From contig NC_079876.1 in the NCBI RefSeq assembly GCF_029227915.1, positions 10,912,001 to 10,976,000 of the forward strand: DNA of 64,000 nt. Reading direction: 5' to 3'. Position numbers and translations under genes: made by a program. Shown piece after piece: positions 34,114-45,975 of this stretch. Position 1 is the first letter of the stretch. Every line of letters starts with the position of its first letter. The notes below the pieces were generated by a model. It searched no databases and was not told the DNA's origin. It worked only from the letters and a program-made list of their open reading frames with translations. Source of the stretch: Hydractinia symbiolongicarpus (lineage: Eukaryota > Cnidaria > Hydrozoa > Anthoathecata > Hydractiniidae).

Positions 34114-35756
34114 CTTTCAGTTATACTATTTTTGGAATTCGTTGAAATATTATTGTTTCCATTGTTAATATTATTTTTAAAGCACATTTATATATTTTTA
34201 TACTTCTGCATGCATGTATACACACACCCAATACTAATATCGAAAACCTCTGGTGCATGGAATATAACAAATGAAAATTGAATTAGACGCAGTAGCCGTC
34301 AAAATGTACAAATAATTAAAAAACCGTGAGGCGCCGATCATAACAATATTATTTTTGTCAACACAGATTTGTATACAACAGTGTATTTTGTGTGCAGCTC
34401 GGGTTTTTTAAAATATAATGCTTCAATGGTGTTATTACTCTCTTTGATTCATAAGTACAAGAAACGCGTTTAAATAAAAAAGACTAATTGTTATACAAAG
34501 AATAGCATAGGAATGTCATAATTGACATTAAATTGAACAAATTGCTTTGTAGTGACAGAAGTAAAAACATCGCGTTGTAGCTCATATCGTGAAAGTCTGA
34601 ATGAAGAAGAAAATACTTAAATAGAATTTTGTAAAAATGAAAGCGAATAATTTCAATAGTTGTAATTATCAACCCAAAGTTTTTAATTGAAACTGAAAAA
34701 CATAACTTGTTTGAAAATTTTAACTTCCTAGATTGAGTAAAAAACGCATCCTCTACACAAATCTCCCCATATCATCAATATTTAACGAAAATTTTTTTAG
34801 GGCCTAGCCTCCACCCAGCCACTAGGTTGCTACTGCTCTGAAGGGAGATCTCCTTCTTATCAGAAAATGCAAGCCTTGTAATTCCGCTTCGTTTTATCGA
34901 CAGCATAGTGTTGGAACAAAACTTAAATTTTAATGCATTAAATAGTACAACTTTGAATTTGATAGTCAAAACAAACTTTCAAACCATAGAATTACCTGCT
35001 CTTTGCCATTGAAAAGTTATAAAATAACAAATAAGATAACCAACATACAAATTTCCGAGTTTAAAACGCACTCTGTTCTATCACAAGTTAAGTGTCTACT
35101 TTCGATTTGCAATACAGCATTATAAAATCGTGTATTGACATGTTGATTTTGTCACGTTTGTTTTTAAGAAGCAATAAAAACAAATCATCACGCTCCTCCT
35201 TAGGGCTTTTCCAACTAATTAACAGCGTATGTATTTAATACTTATAACTTCTCATAGGGAGAGTCTGTATTTTTAAACAATTTACTTGTGCTGCATCTCG
35301 GAAATCCGAATAAAGTCAAAGCTGATATTACACATCCTGCTGGACATTTTCCTGGTGAAGTCATATATCAAACAAAAGTTCCCCTTTAACTCCAGTAGAG
35401 TATACTTACGGCCATTGTCACAACGCGTTTACAAATAAAGCTAATTAGAACAAGAAAACTGTCCGGTTTGATCACACATTTATATTGTATACATACTTTA
35501 TACTTCAATATTGGTTATGTTTATATATCTTGTATCTATGGCAGTGTTCTTGTTTATATAGACCTGTTGTATAATTTTTATTTTACTTGAAAATGGGTGT
35601 ATGACACCCGAATTGTCGTAAAATGTTGTTATGATTTGTACACATATACATGGATGTCCAAGTTTTAACATAAAATATTGTCAATCAAATTTCTTATGTC
35701 TAATGTAAAAAGCGGTTTACACAACACTATGATGATAAAAAATTAAAATGTATTTA
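34114..35756. other. AT-rich spacer
   Basis: No gene was recognised. It ends at a TA dinucleotide directly abutting the transposon end at 35757. Confidence 0.4.
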
Positions 35757-35981
35757 CAGTGGACTCTTCATAACTCGAACAGCCACGGGGAATCAGAAAC
35801 CGTTCGAGTAATAGAGAGGTTCGGGTAATAGAGAGTTGGGAGTTTTTCCAAGTTTTTGTATAAATTTTGTATAAATGGCCAATTAAGCGAGAATTTTCTC
35901 CCTTATATGGAATGGGGCCGAAATCTTTCTTTGTACAGGATAAAATCTCGACCTTGTGGGCTAAGAACAGACTGAAAAAAT

Positions 35982-36420
35982 AAAAACTAGAAAATATTTT
36001 ATCTCAACGATTTATTCTTGGGAAGAAAAGTAATCCGAAATTAGAGTTTGCAAGGTTGACAAGGTACTGGTAGGTACACCGAATCGGGCAGCAACATCTT
36101 TTGGAGCAGTTCCTTTCTCCAACTCCTAACGCTTTGTATTTTATTTTGTAGGACTTGTTTTCTGCTTTGCGTTTTGTCCCAGCAACAGATGCCATGATTG
36201 TAAAACTAGAGAATATTTTATCTCAACGATTTATTCTTGGGAAGAAAAGAAATCCGAAATTAGAGTTTGCAAGGTTGACAAGGTACTGGTAGGTACACCG
36301 AATCGGGCAGCAACATTTTTGGAGCAGTTCCTTTCTCCAACTCCTAACGCTTTGTATTTTATTTTGTAGGACTTGTTTTCTGCTTTACGTTTTGTCCCAG
36401 CAACAGACGCCATGATTGTA
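35982..36420 (-). repeat. 219-bp tandem duplication carrying a helix-turn-helix start
   Basis: Two copies (about 35982-36200 and 36201-36420) each encode a start MASVAGTKRKAENKSYKIKY followed by ARFGVPTSTLSTLQ, the N-terminal psq/CENP-B-type DNA-binding helix-turn-helix of Tigger transposases. The low-coordinate copy carries a one-base change that shifts the frame before this motif. These starts lie on the 3' side of the DDE domain, so they cannot head that protein in the present order. Confidence 0.75.
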
Positions 36421-36873
36421 AAACTTCAATCAAAGAATCAATCAAAGAATCGTGTTTACATTTTGTTCGAATGACACATGTAGATACAAAACATTCGAAT
36501 CAGTTAGGACTCTACTTACGTTTACAGAGCCAATACAATGCAAAAAAAACTGGTTGTGTCATATAAAGTTTTAGATACTGTGTCATATAAAGTTCTAGAT
36601 ATCTGATACATGAGACGTCCGAGTTATAGAGAGGAAATACCCGAAGAGACAAAAAAAACGCTCGAGTTAAGGAGAGATTCAAGTTACAGCGTAATTCGGG
36701 GCAAGACGAGTCAATTAAGGGAAGAAACTTAAAAAAACTAAGAAGACAATTGTTTTTTTTAAGAAAATCTAATACAGGCTTAAACAATGATACAAAACCT
36801 AAAAACAAACCAAAAAAAAATTACAGAAGAAAAGCAACATGGCTGCCATTTTATTTGTACACAATAGTGTGCT

Positions 36874-36910
36874 GACTCATCTTACCCCAACAGCTGGGGT
36901 AAGATGGGTC
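36874..36910. repeat. Imperfect 15-bp hairpin
   Basis: GACTCATCTTACCCC, a seven-base loop, then GGGGTAAGATGGGTC; 14 of 15 positions pair. It lies inside the composite transposon. Confidence 0.85.
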
Positions 36911-37156
36911 ACTATAGAAATCCAGGAACAAAGGAGAAAATATCGAGTTTTTAAACTTCTATTAAATGTCTGACAAAAGTAAAATTTAGTACCACTACTT
37001 AGTAGCAACAAGTTAGCAGGTTAAATGAAAATAAAGTACTAAAATATAGCTATAAGAATCCTAACCGTATATAAATCGTGTATAAAATAATTAAAATAAA
37101 AAACAAATAAAATTAGTCACAGAAGTCACAAATAGGTTTATCTGAAGAACAACATA

Positions 37157-38330
37157 CCTTACTTGTATTTGGATTGGAGTCGTACTATTTTTCACTCAGT
37201 TTTAAATTCGCGCGACTTAAATTCGCGCATCCTAAAGTGGAGATATTCGCTCAGTTTTAAATTCGCGCACCCCAAAATGTCTACTCTCGTTAAAAACTCT
37301 GCATATTGTTCTAAAACGATGGTCGAAATGTCTTTCAATTGAAATTTATTCGTCAAACTAAAGCAAACGTTGCAAATCAAAGGAGATTTTAAAAGCTATT
37401 AATTACAGTACAGTTTGGTAGATCTTTTCTTTTTCTTCAAACAGTTCTTTTCAACAGCATAAAAAATAATACAAAAATTATTCGAAAGGGTCCTCTTTGT
37501 GAACTTGCTCTCTAAGTGCATCGATGATTCCCGATCTGCGCCAACCGTTTATTATGATTTCTTTTCTTGTCTTGACCCATTTAGCATGTAGAGGCTTGAG
37601 AATGCTGATTTTCAAGTCGACAGAAACATTTTCTGGTGCAATTCCATTAGCGATCTGGGCTTGCACTTGTTCAGCATACCACGTCTGTGCTTGGTCACGT
37701 AAAAATGATTTACATGATCGATTGACAGTAAGGTCAAGTGGTTGGAAGTAATTTGTCATATTATGAGGAACTGGAACCATCTTTCCATGATGTTTTTCGA
37801 CTAGATCTTTGACCTTGTCAGTACATTGTGCTTTGAATACATCTGCAATCAATAGCCATTTCTTTGATGAACGAAAACCAAGCTCTTTTTTCTTCTTTTG
37901 GACGTAAGGTACGAGAACCTTGTTGATGAGCTCAATTGATTTTTCTTCGTTTGACCAATGATTAATGCTATGTAACGAAGTCTTCCGAAAAATGAAAGGG
38001 TTCATGCTCGAAAAAATTACCTTGAGCCAGAGAAAATCCCGCTGGAGATAAAGGTCGAGGAGGAAGACTAAGACGAAGAAGAAGAGGTTTCATTGTAATT
38101 TTAATTTTATTTAAAACAGAAAAGAAGTCACTATACCAGCTGAAAACTATCTCAAATTTTTACTTACAAAAACTGTTACTAAATTACATATCAATTTAGG
38201 GTTTCTTAAGCGTTTTCCAAGTTTGTGATAGGAAAGCTATTCGCGCGGATTATTTTTCGCTCAGTCTTAATTTCGCGCACCTTAGGTCTGCGCGAATTCT
38301 AGTACAGCGCGAATTTTAATACAAGTAAGG
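37157..38330 (-). mobile_element. Second, smaller pogo-like transposon inserted at TA
   Basis: Ends CCTTACTTGTATT (37157-37169) and AATACAAGTAAGG (38318-38330) are perfect inverted repeats, with TA on each side. Subterminal AAATTCGCGC words repeat at both ends. Removing it and one TA joins the zinc-finger codons of the host transposase without a frame change. It contains a truncated transposase frame at 37478-38005. Confidence 0.9.
37478..38005 (-). pseudogene. C-terminal half of a DDE_1 transposase
   Basis: The 175-residue frame has HSINHWSNEEKSIELI, IADVFKAQCTDKV (second Asp block), MTNYFQPLDLTVN (third Asp), SFLRDQAQTWYAEQV and INGWRRSGIIDALR, in the order seen in a pogo-related family distinct from the Jerky-type protein around it. 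The N-terminal DNA-binding part and first catalytic Asp are absent, so the element could move only with help. Confidence 0.8.
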
Positions 38331-39013
38331 TAGTTCATGAAGCCATACTGAACACTTTATACACTGCATCCAGTTTTCTCCTGGCAATGACTCGTGCCAC
38401 CAATCACCGCAAACTAAACATTCGCAATCTTCTACAACTGGTGGTGTCGTTTTTTTCTTTTTTAATGTTTCTTTTTTCGCCTTTGGTTGTTTCTTCGAAT
38501 TTGATGGTTCCTTTGTCTCTTTCTCAGATTTCTCCAAAGATAACTTGTATGGTAATCCTGTAATATTTTCTGATTCTTCACTTCGCTTCGTTTTTTTCTG
38601 TCTAACAATATCGGGAACTTTAAAATTTCCCTAAAACTCACTGGCGTTGAATGAACAATCATGTCAATGGCATCAACACTGGATCCAGCTTGCGATGAAG
38701 ATGCAATAGTGATTGGCTCTTCTGTAATGGTGCTAACATCTGGGGTAGCAAGTGGTTCTCTCGGATCTGACAAAAATTCTTTTTCTGGCAAAATTGATGC
38801 ATCGTAAGGAACAATTCCAGTGCATCAAAAACCAGATATCGCGTTTTCGATTGTGGCTGCCTTAAGATATGCGGGTGATTCTTCGGCCAGGATGTAGTCG
38901 CATCCAAGAAGTACAAGCTGTATTAAAAGCAACTTTGAGCGGTTTAAAAAATGTCCGATCAAGAGGTTGCAATTTATGCGAGGTGTGTCGTGGAAGGGAG
39001 ACAATCTCAATTG

Positions 39014-40275
39014 AAATCAATCTCAATCTCAATCTCAAATTGTTCAAAGATGGGTGAACGACAATTGTTTGCTACTTAACCTTAAAAAAGGAAAAACTGA
39101 ATTTGTATTATATGGTTCCCGTCCATCCAAACAACCAAATTGTTTGATCAATATCAATACTGTAGAATTGAACCGACCTGAATCGTACTAATATCTTGGA
39201 GTAACATTAGATCAACATTTAAATTTGAATTTTCATTATAAATCGGTTTACAAGAGAATATGCTCACGTGTTACATTGCTCAGTCGAATTCGTTATACTT
39301 TACCACCAACGATCTAGAAATCCATGATAAATCCACTGTTTCATTATTGCTACCCTCTATTTTCTGGCTTGAACTTAACCTGGAAAATCAAGTTTCAAGC
39401 GCAACAAAATAGAGCAAAAAGGATCATTGGCACAGATTCTGCAATGTCCTGGCCGGAAATTGATCTACAAAGAAATCGAAAAATGGTAACCGATGTATTT
39501 AAATCGATTCACAACCTGGAACCAATTCAAAATGTTCAATACGAATTTATAGAACATCGAATCAACACACGTGGTAACAAATCGTTACTCAGAGTACCAC
39601 GTGTTCGAACCCAAGCTGGTCGCAAAACCACTGCTTATCAAGGAACCTTGCTGTTCAATAAACTTGATTTACCTTTGGGAAACGAAAAGTCATTTATTAT
39701 TTTTAAAAGAAGCATCAACGTAGTTAATTTGTCTTAGTTATTCAATTTATTTTTACTGTCTGTTTGTTTTTCTAGTTCAAGTGATGTTTATCGTTACTAT
39801 GTATATTTTGTTTTGATTTTTGGTTTTCTTGCATTGTTTAATTTCTTTCCTCCATAACTTTGTTTGTCTCATGCAATTTGATCCAATTTGAATCACTTTT
39901 GTATCCTAATTGCCTTTCATTTTGTTCTAGGATTCTCTCTCTATTGATTTTGATGCCTGTATGTGAGTGTTTTGACTAAGCAGTGTAGAATAATTTTCGT
40001 GCTATCCCATTCTTACGTCATCAGTGTACCAGTGTCATCAGTGTACCAGTTTGCTTTTTTCCATCTCACCTATCTAATTAATTTATTTATTTTCGATACC
40101 TTATTTATTTATTTGTTTTTGTATAATATGTATAGAAAAAAAAATTTACCTAAATTATTACCTATTTTAAAATTTCATTTATTACTATTCTTTGTTTCAA
40201 CAGGTCCTACATTGATACCAGGATTGTTATTATTTCTGACGTAGTCAACCTGTAAAATTATAATTGTTAATAATG
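39014..40275 (+). mobile_element. 5'-truncated non-LTR retrotransposon inserted in the transposase
   Basis: Plus-strand translation gives WVNDNCLLLNLKKGKTEF, then YLGVTLDQHLNLNF after one stop, LLSRIRYTLPP, and at 39324-39737 FQAQQNRAKRIIG, matching the thumb and C-terminal part of a LINE reverse transcriptase. About 500 bp of T-rich 3' UTR follows. The 5' junction is a short CAATCT repeat (39007-39043). The host coding sequence resumes on both sides, with at most a 3-bp (AAT) target duplication. Differences in sequence set it apart from the LINE at 18070-18960. Confidence 0.8.
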
Positions 40276-40999
40276 CCATTATCTCGTGTGAAGTCTATAA
40301 GTCCAATATTTTTTGTATGGCTTTTGTGCCTATCTAAAGTTAAGAGGACACGATCATCCTTTGTCGGTTTAGCATGCTCAGCAAAATGGCTAAGGTAGAC
40401 CATAAACAATTCCGTATTTATCCACCCACTATCAGAAACTTCATTTAGTGTTCCAACTGGAGCACCTTCTGTTAGATCTTGCCTTTTTCTTTTACGTTTG
40501 AAAATCATCATTGGTGGAACATAACTGCCCGTAACACTACAACAAACAACAACGGTTACACCTCTTTTGCCACTTGTTGCGGCAGCTACAACACGCTTGC
40601 CCTTTGGTGCCAACACCAAATGAAAACATGTTAAACCAGATTCATGAACATTTAATATTCGGTGTGGCGTAATGTTAAATTTCTCTAAGACTGTTTTAAG
40701 ATTTTTAAAATATCGGTCGATGGAGGTTTTGTTTAGTCCGAACACTTTCTTTAATGAAACAGCCTCTGAGGTTTCGTAATGACAATGTCTGCCAGCGTTT
40801 AAGAAAACCTGACACAAAATCACGTCCTGCTTAATTTTATTCCTTTCTTAGTTCATTTATATATATATGAATAATCCATAAAAAGAATTGTCTAGACCAA
40901 GTATATATGATTCCAGATCAGTCTCTTGTTCTTCAGTCAGGACAGTACGGATAGGACCCAATTGTTTTTTATGGTTTGAGTAATAGAGAGTCCACTGTA

Positions 41000-41632
41000 T
41001 TAAAATATAAAATATAAATATAGATAAAATTTGGTATAAAATAGTAAGGCATAAACTTAGAGAAAGAGATGATGATAAATTGAATCATATTAAAAGTTGT
41101 GACTATTTTTCGATTACTGAGATATAGCTGGAGCGCACACAACTCGAGTCAATTTCGAACATTATAATATTACCAGTATTGATCAGTATTGATTTATACA
41201 GTAAATCAAAACAACCAATTTCAAAATGAACACCCTCATTTGATGCGAGATTTCTCGAAATTCAAATAGGATATATATCTACTGGTTTCATTATTTTGGG
41301 TATGCTATGTAAAGCTACACGATTAATAAAAAGAAAACAAAAGAACGCTGCTACACGCACAAAACAATACATAAACACAAACTTTTGGTCAATATAGCAC
41401 GCTATTTGTGGTCGCTTTGATTTTGATACCATTCGCCCTCCTTTTAACTTTTCGTTACCACCATGACAGAACGCAGCCCATACCAAATCACACATTTCTA
41501 CGAATGTGTGAAATTAAAAAGTTTTTTAATTGCTTCAAAGATATAAAGTACTGCAATAATTTCTTTATAACATCCTTCTCAAGGTTTTTTTAATTTTATT
41601 TACAATGATGAGATTGGATAACCACTTCTTTG
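41000..41632. other. AT-rich spacer
   Basis: Outside the transposon's right TA. No gene was recognised. Confidence 0.4.
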
Positions 41633-41699
41633 CAATCTCGTTTCTAGTTTTTCTTTTACACAATATCAAAAATTCAAAAAAAGCCCTGGAAACGAGGTA
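41633..41699. mobile_element. CCTCGTCCC-type MITE, copy 4
   Basis: CAATCTCGTTTCTAG at the left and CCCTGGAAACGAGGT at the right; 67 bp, closest in sequence to copy 3 (30505-30572). Confidence 0.7.
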
Positions 41700-41951
41700 T
41701 TATCATTAGGACATTTATTATTTTATTTATTTTGTCTTATTTATTACGTCTCCATGAATTTAAAGCTGTTCCTTTTTGGGACGGAACCTTTCTAAGATGT
41801 GAAAAAAATAGCTAAATAGAAAGCAACCCGGCACAAGACTAGCTTGGTATCAACATTCTTTTATATTTAGGGGGTGCAGAGCCGGCAATTCATGTTATGA
41901 AGGAAATTTTCAAAACTGTTGCAGTCCTACTTATAGAGCGGTTTCAATTCA

Positions 41952-42880
41952 ATGAATCGCTCAGTAGCTTTACACAATATTAGAATAATATGCCCGGTAC
42001 TATGTGCTTACATTATCAATACGCATCGTAAACCCTCACGACTATTTATATCAGGTTGTGCTAAAATCGAATCCAGAGAGGGAACCACCCAAGGTGATCC
42101 CTTGGTCATGCCATGGTACTCTCTATGTACAGCTACTATCATCAATTATATGCAGATCGCTGAACCCGAAATCAAGCAAGTATGGCTCGCTGATAGCGCT
42201 GCTGCAGCTGGAAAGACATTGAATTTACATAGCTGGTATGAAAACCTTGTAAAAGAAGGAGAAAAATCAGGATATTATGTTAACGGATCAAAAACATGGT
42301 TAATTGTAAAATCGCAGAAACTAGCCCAGTACGTAAAAAGTCTATTTAAGGAGTCCTTAAGTATTACCCTTGATGGAAAGAGACACTTAAGGATACGTAC
42401 TGTAGTGATAAGGTCGAAAACTGGGCAAAAGAATTAGCTAATTTGTCTAAGATAGCTCAAACTCAACCACGTGCAGCTTATACATCACTCACCAAAGCCT
42501 ACAAATCGAAGTTTACAATACAGGGTTTCGAAAACTATTTGAAACCAATTGAGAACGTGTTGAACGATCACTTTCCGCCGACAATCTTTGCGCAGGATGA
42601 ACCGCTACCAGAATACTTTAAAGCATTGCTTTCGTTATCACCAATCGTACATGTCACAACGTAGAAGCTGAACCACACCTTATTCCATTCACAAACGAGC
42701 ATTTTCGTTTGAAATCAGCAAACAGAAGTGACGAATCTCGACTGGATATAAAGGCGAACAAGAAGCCCTGCGGCGTAAAGATTTCCGCCATTAGCAATAA
42801 TCTGAAAAAGTACGGAACTTTAAAGAGGACTGAGAAGTATGGGGGAACAAAATCATTGAATATTCTAAAATTTTAAATTT
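41952..42880 (+). pseudogene. Reverse-transcriptase remnant of an unclassified retroelement
   Basis: The frame 41952-42437 holds LFISGCAKIESREGTTQGDP, then QVWLADSAAAAGKTLNL and SGYYVNGSKTWLIVKS, the middle and C-terminal blocks of a reverse transcriptase. The catalytic YxDD-type site reads LADS, so one metal-binding Asp is lost. A frameshift near 42390-42440 moves the sequence to 42443-42664 (QTQPRAAYTSLTKAYKSKF), and a third frame near 42715 has DESRLDIKA. I recall this domain series from repetitive cnidarian and mollusc proteins but cannot place it in a named clade from sequence alone. Confidence 0.65.
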
Positions 42881-45221
42881 AAATTTTTGATTATTATTGT
42901 AACTGTAAATCATAGCTGACTTAACTTACATAAACTTCATTTCTTTATAAAAACAATTTAAAAAAAAATAATAAACCTGAAAATTGATGAACAATAAAAA
43001 CAAAATAAGACCAATGGCAAGGCTGAAAATTTATCTATTTTCTCTTTTTTTCTGAAAAACAACTTGGAAAATATCTTTAAAGGTGGCAGGATTTTTTTTT
43101 TTACATAATCAGTTACGAAAGGTTATTTTCATAAGGCTACATATTCTTTTTTCTTTTGCAACACACTTGTCACGATTTTATAGCTATAATACTTTATCTT
43201 TCACCAAAAATATTCAGTCTCAACAATTCCTCTTTAAATTAAAAATCGTGAATAATTAATTAGTTCTGCTGAATATAGCTTTAGTCCACGTGCTTGCAAA
43301 ATTGTACAGAAGGAAATGACGTAATTATTAAAGGGAAACGTTAATAACATCAAAGATGGCGCATTATAAGACGATCTTCATTATGCTACACTGCACAAGC
43401 GTTATCTTTCGATAGCATATAAAATTTAAAATAAAGTATTGTTCATTGGATAATAAAACAAGTTGTTGCACTGTTAGGATTCTTATTGGCTTAAAAGTCA
43501 TTTTAGCCTCGCTAAAAGTCCAGCCTAGCCGCGCTGTCTCTATCTATCTCTCTATCTCCTCAGCCGATTTTAAAGATTCCGCCTTCGCTGGCGGATATCA
43601 AAAGATATAGGAAGTCGACCGGCTTTAACAATTCCCGCCACACTCATAAGCTCTTGTGAGGTTTCCGTTTTTCCTAGGTCCGTCTGTTGGAGATACAGAA
43701 GTGGGTACGCAGGTTCCTCGTGCTTGCTTTTGTTGCTTTTAATACGGTCGTTCAAACCGCGATTTTAAGGAAAAAAAGTGTGCGCATGTTCCAAAATTTT
43801 TTTTTAAAAAAAGCACCTGCGGCATAACATTATGACGTCATCGATATTGACCTCACTCCCTATTATCTTGTTTTAGTGTCCCAATAAAAGAAAGTTTAAC
43901 ATTTTTTTATTTTAAAACTAAAGAAGGATGACCATAGACTACTATCTCGCCTTTGGTTTCTACCCGGGGCAGCCTAAACAGACGGCAAGGTGCACAAAAC
44001 CCCGGATGGCTAGCTCACAATTTACCAGTACAGGAACATTCTGACGCAAAGTTTTGCCTAAAGCGTTCTATCGTATAAGTTAGTAGCTGCCACTTTTTTT
44101 ACTACTAAAATTTTGAGCTTTTCTACACCATACATTTCACTTTCGTTTTCACAAAAAAAAAATGGTTGACAACTATTAGAAATGTAAAATGGACGCTAAT
44201 AAACAAAGAACAACGATATTATACTTCAAAATTAAATTTTAAAAGGAAAATAATAATTCATCTGATCTGTAACCTTAGCTACCTCTAACGTTGGTCTTGA
44301 TTAGTTTTCTAGAAGCCTGCTAAAACTAAACGTAAATCTGAGAAAGCTAGCTTCACTCAGACTCAGTGGACCCCAATGGAAATAATCCACTCACAATTGG
44401 TTTTTGTGATTTTCTGGGCTAGAAATACTTTAAATATTTATCATTATTGTTGTTGTTGTTGTTAGACTAGCAACTGATTGCAAATGAAAAAAAATTGTAC
44501 AGTTATATATATGTTAAACGAAAAAGATAACAATTTACACATTTTTAGACATTTCAGACTAGACCAATCCCTAATCGTGAGATTTTTTACCATGAAAGTC
44601 AATCTGAATTATATAAAAATACTTTACAAATTAGGCTATTACAAGTATTTTTTATTTCAATTCATAATCTGTATTTAATGAATATATTCTTATTTCAAAC
44701 GCATCCAACGAAAAGTGGTAATCGAGCAAATCAGCAAGCTCTTCTGTTTCATCATTGTTCCATCTTTTTTTTTAACCGCTTCTGTCAACAAATCTTCACA
44801 TGCAAATCACGTTTGAATGACGCTTGAAATTGTGAATTGTTGGGTCAAAATTAGTTCAATGAAATCGTGCCAACATGTTTTGTATCATAGAACAATTTGG
44901 GACTGGTTCCCTAAAATGTGAAAAAACAGAAAGTACAATAAAAGCTACCAGAATCACCCAGAACCACGAAGACGCATGTGTGTCCAATGTGTGGCAATCG
45001 ATTTCAATCTTTTATAATTCAATAATTTAACGGACCAGCCATCAACGTTCAATGGACCCAGGGCACAAACCTCGTACAGCCAACTTCCCGAAAAACGAAA
45101 AGTTTCTTTTTCAAGTCTCAATTATAAAATGTAATTTTTTGTACGAAAAAGTTTCATAATTCCCAACTTCTTACTAAATATAAGGTCTTCTACCTAACAG
45201 GAGTCTTTTCCTTTAAAGTCT
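42881..45221. other. Spacer with a shared short repeat
   Basis: No gene was recognised. Bases 43535-43600 (TGTCTCTATCTATCTCTCTA, then GCCGATTTTAAAGATTCCGC) recur at about 46400-46470 and may be the tail of an uncharacterised retroposon. The rest is AT-rich. Confidence 0.45.
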
Positions 45222-45600
45222 ATGGAATACACGTTCGATATCGGTTTAAGAGACAAAAAATTTAAAGAACGCCTACTCTGCGAAAACGACATCACATTTG
45301 AAAAAGTACTATCCAACTGCAGAGCTAGTGCGGTATCAAAGTTGCAAACTAAGTCTATTCTCACAACAAGCCTGACTCAACTCAATCGTCATCAACTGCT
45401 AATTCTGATATCAATCAGATGATCCATCGTCAAAAAAGCAAAGAAGTCATGAAATGCAAATTCTGTGCCCAGCGAACGGCAAAATATGCAATACAATGAT
45501 TACGTATAAAATAGACACTGGTGCTTGTGTAAACGTTCTATCGATCTCTGTCTTTCAACGTCTCAGCAAAAAAGAAATGAGTGTGACATCCTACTCATAT
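45222..45600 (+). pseudogene. Ty3/gypsy-like gag-protease remnant
   Basis: The frame 45222-45422 contains GLRDKKFKERLLCENDITFE followed by KVLSNCRAS, matching a gag region common in Ty3/gypsy elements (G.RDK..RERLL...LT). Shifted frames then give CKFCAQRTAKY, half of a zinc knuckle, and KIDTGACVNVLS (near 45506-45541), the DTGA aspartic protease site. No integrase, RT or LTR was recognised nearby. It is a short, frameshifted relic. Confidence 0.65.
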
Positions 45601-45929
45601 ATTTTATATACCACACAAAAACCTGCTTGAAAAGTTTCACTCTGAAATTATTCTTGAATTAATGTTGCATAGTCCATTTTTATCTTTAATATATTATAAA
45701 AAAATATTTACACCTGTGAAAAACATGTCAATTTCCTATGTGCTCATGCAAGTTTTTGAAATTTGATATTTTAAGAACTGCCCTAGATTTTTAAATGCTT
45801 TTCGTTAAAGTTATGTGCAGGACTTTTGGGGTATGAGAGGCTTTATGTCGTACAGTTTTCCACTATGATGAAAGGCTCGTTGATAGACAAAGTAAAGTTG
45901 ACATAAATTCTGTGTGCAAACAGTGGTGT

Positions 45930-45975
45930 TACCTGCACTTTTTACGGTATATGCAGCTTATTAGCACTCACATCA
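45930..45975 (-). mobile_element. Repeat family X, end fragment
   Basis: CCTGCACTTTTTACGGTATATGC..CTTATTAGCACTCAC matches the terminal 45 bases of family X (compare 23092-23135). Confidence 0.55.

Larger units (their letters stand above)
37123..40823 (-). pseudogene. Broken Jerky/Tigger-type DDE transposase
   Basis: Block 40823-40276 encodes the N-terminal catalytic half: FNITPHRILNVHESG, where family members have an Asp at the His position, PPMMIFKRKR, SGWINTELF and LLTLDRHKSH with the second Asp. After the LINE insertion the frame resumes at about 39013 with SLPRHTSHKLQPLD, carrying the third Asp, and WMRLHPGR. Frameshifted C-terminal parts follow at 38916-38462. The end is a Cys/His finger, CECLVCGDWW then WMQCIKCSVWLHEL, cut by the second transposon at 38331 and resuming at 37154 with CCSSDKPICDFCD and a stop. 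The lost first Asp alone should abolish catalysis. Confidence 0.85.
35757..40997 (-). mobile_element. Composite pogo/Tigger-type DNA transposon with nested insertions
   Basis: The left end CAGTGGACTCTTCATAACTC and the right end (GAGTAATAGAGAGTCCACTG) form terminal inverted repeats; TA lies immediately outside each (35755-35756, 40998-40999), the Tc1/mariner target duplication. Inside, minus-strand blocks encode a DDE_1 transposase interrupted by a second TA-flanked transposon (37157-38330) and a LINE fragment (about 39014-40275). Subterminal CGAGTTATAGAGAG and CGGGTAATAGAGAG words recur at 35800-35845 and 36620-36680. Removing the two insertions and one tandem unit leaves about 2.6 kb, in the usual size range for autonomous Tigger elements. 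Confidence 0.85.

Noticed and set aside
36512-36808. 98-residue minus-strand frame
   Set aside because: It spans the subterminal repeats of the Tigger-type element and reads through non-coding inverted-repeat words.
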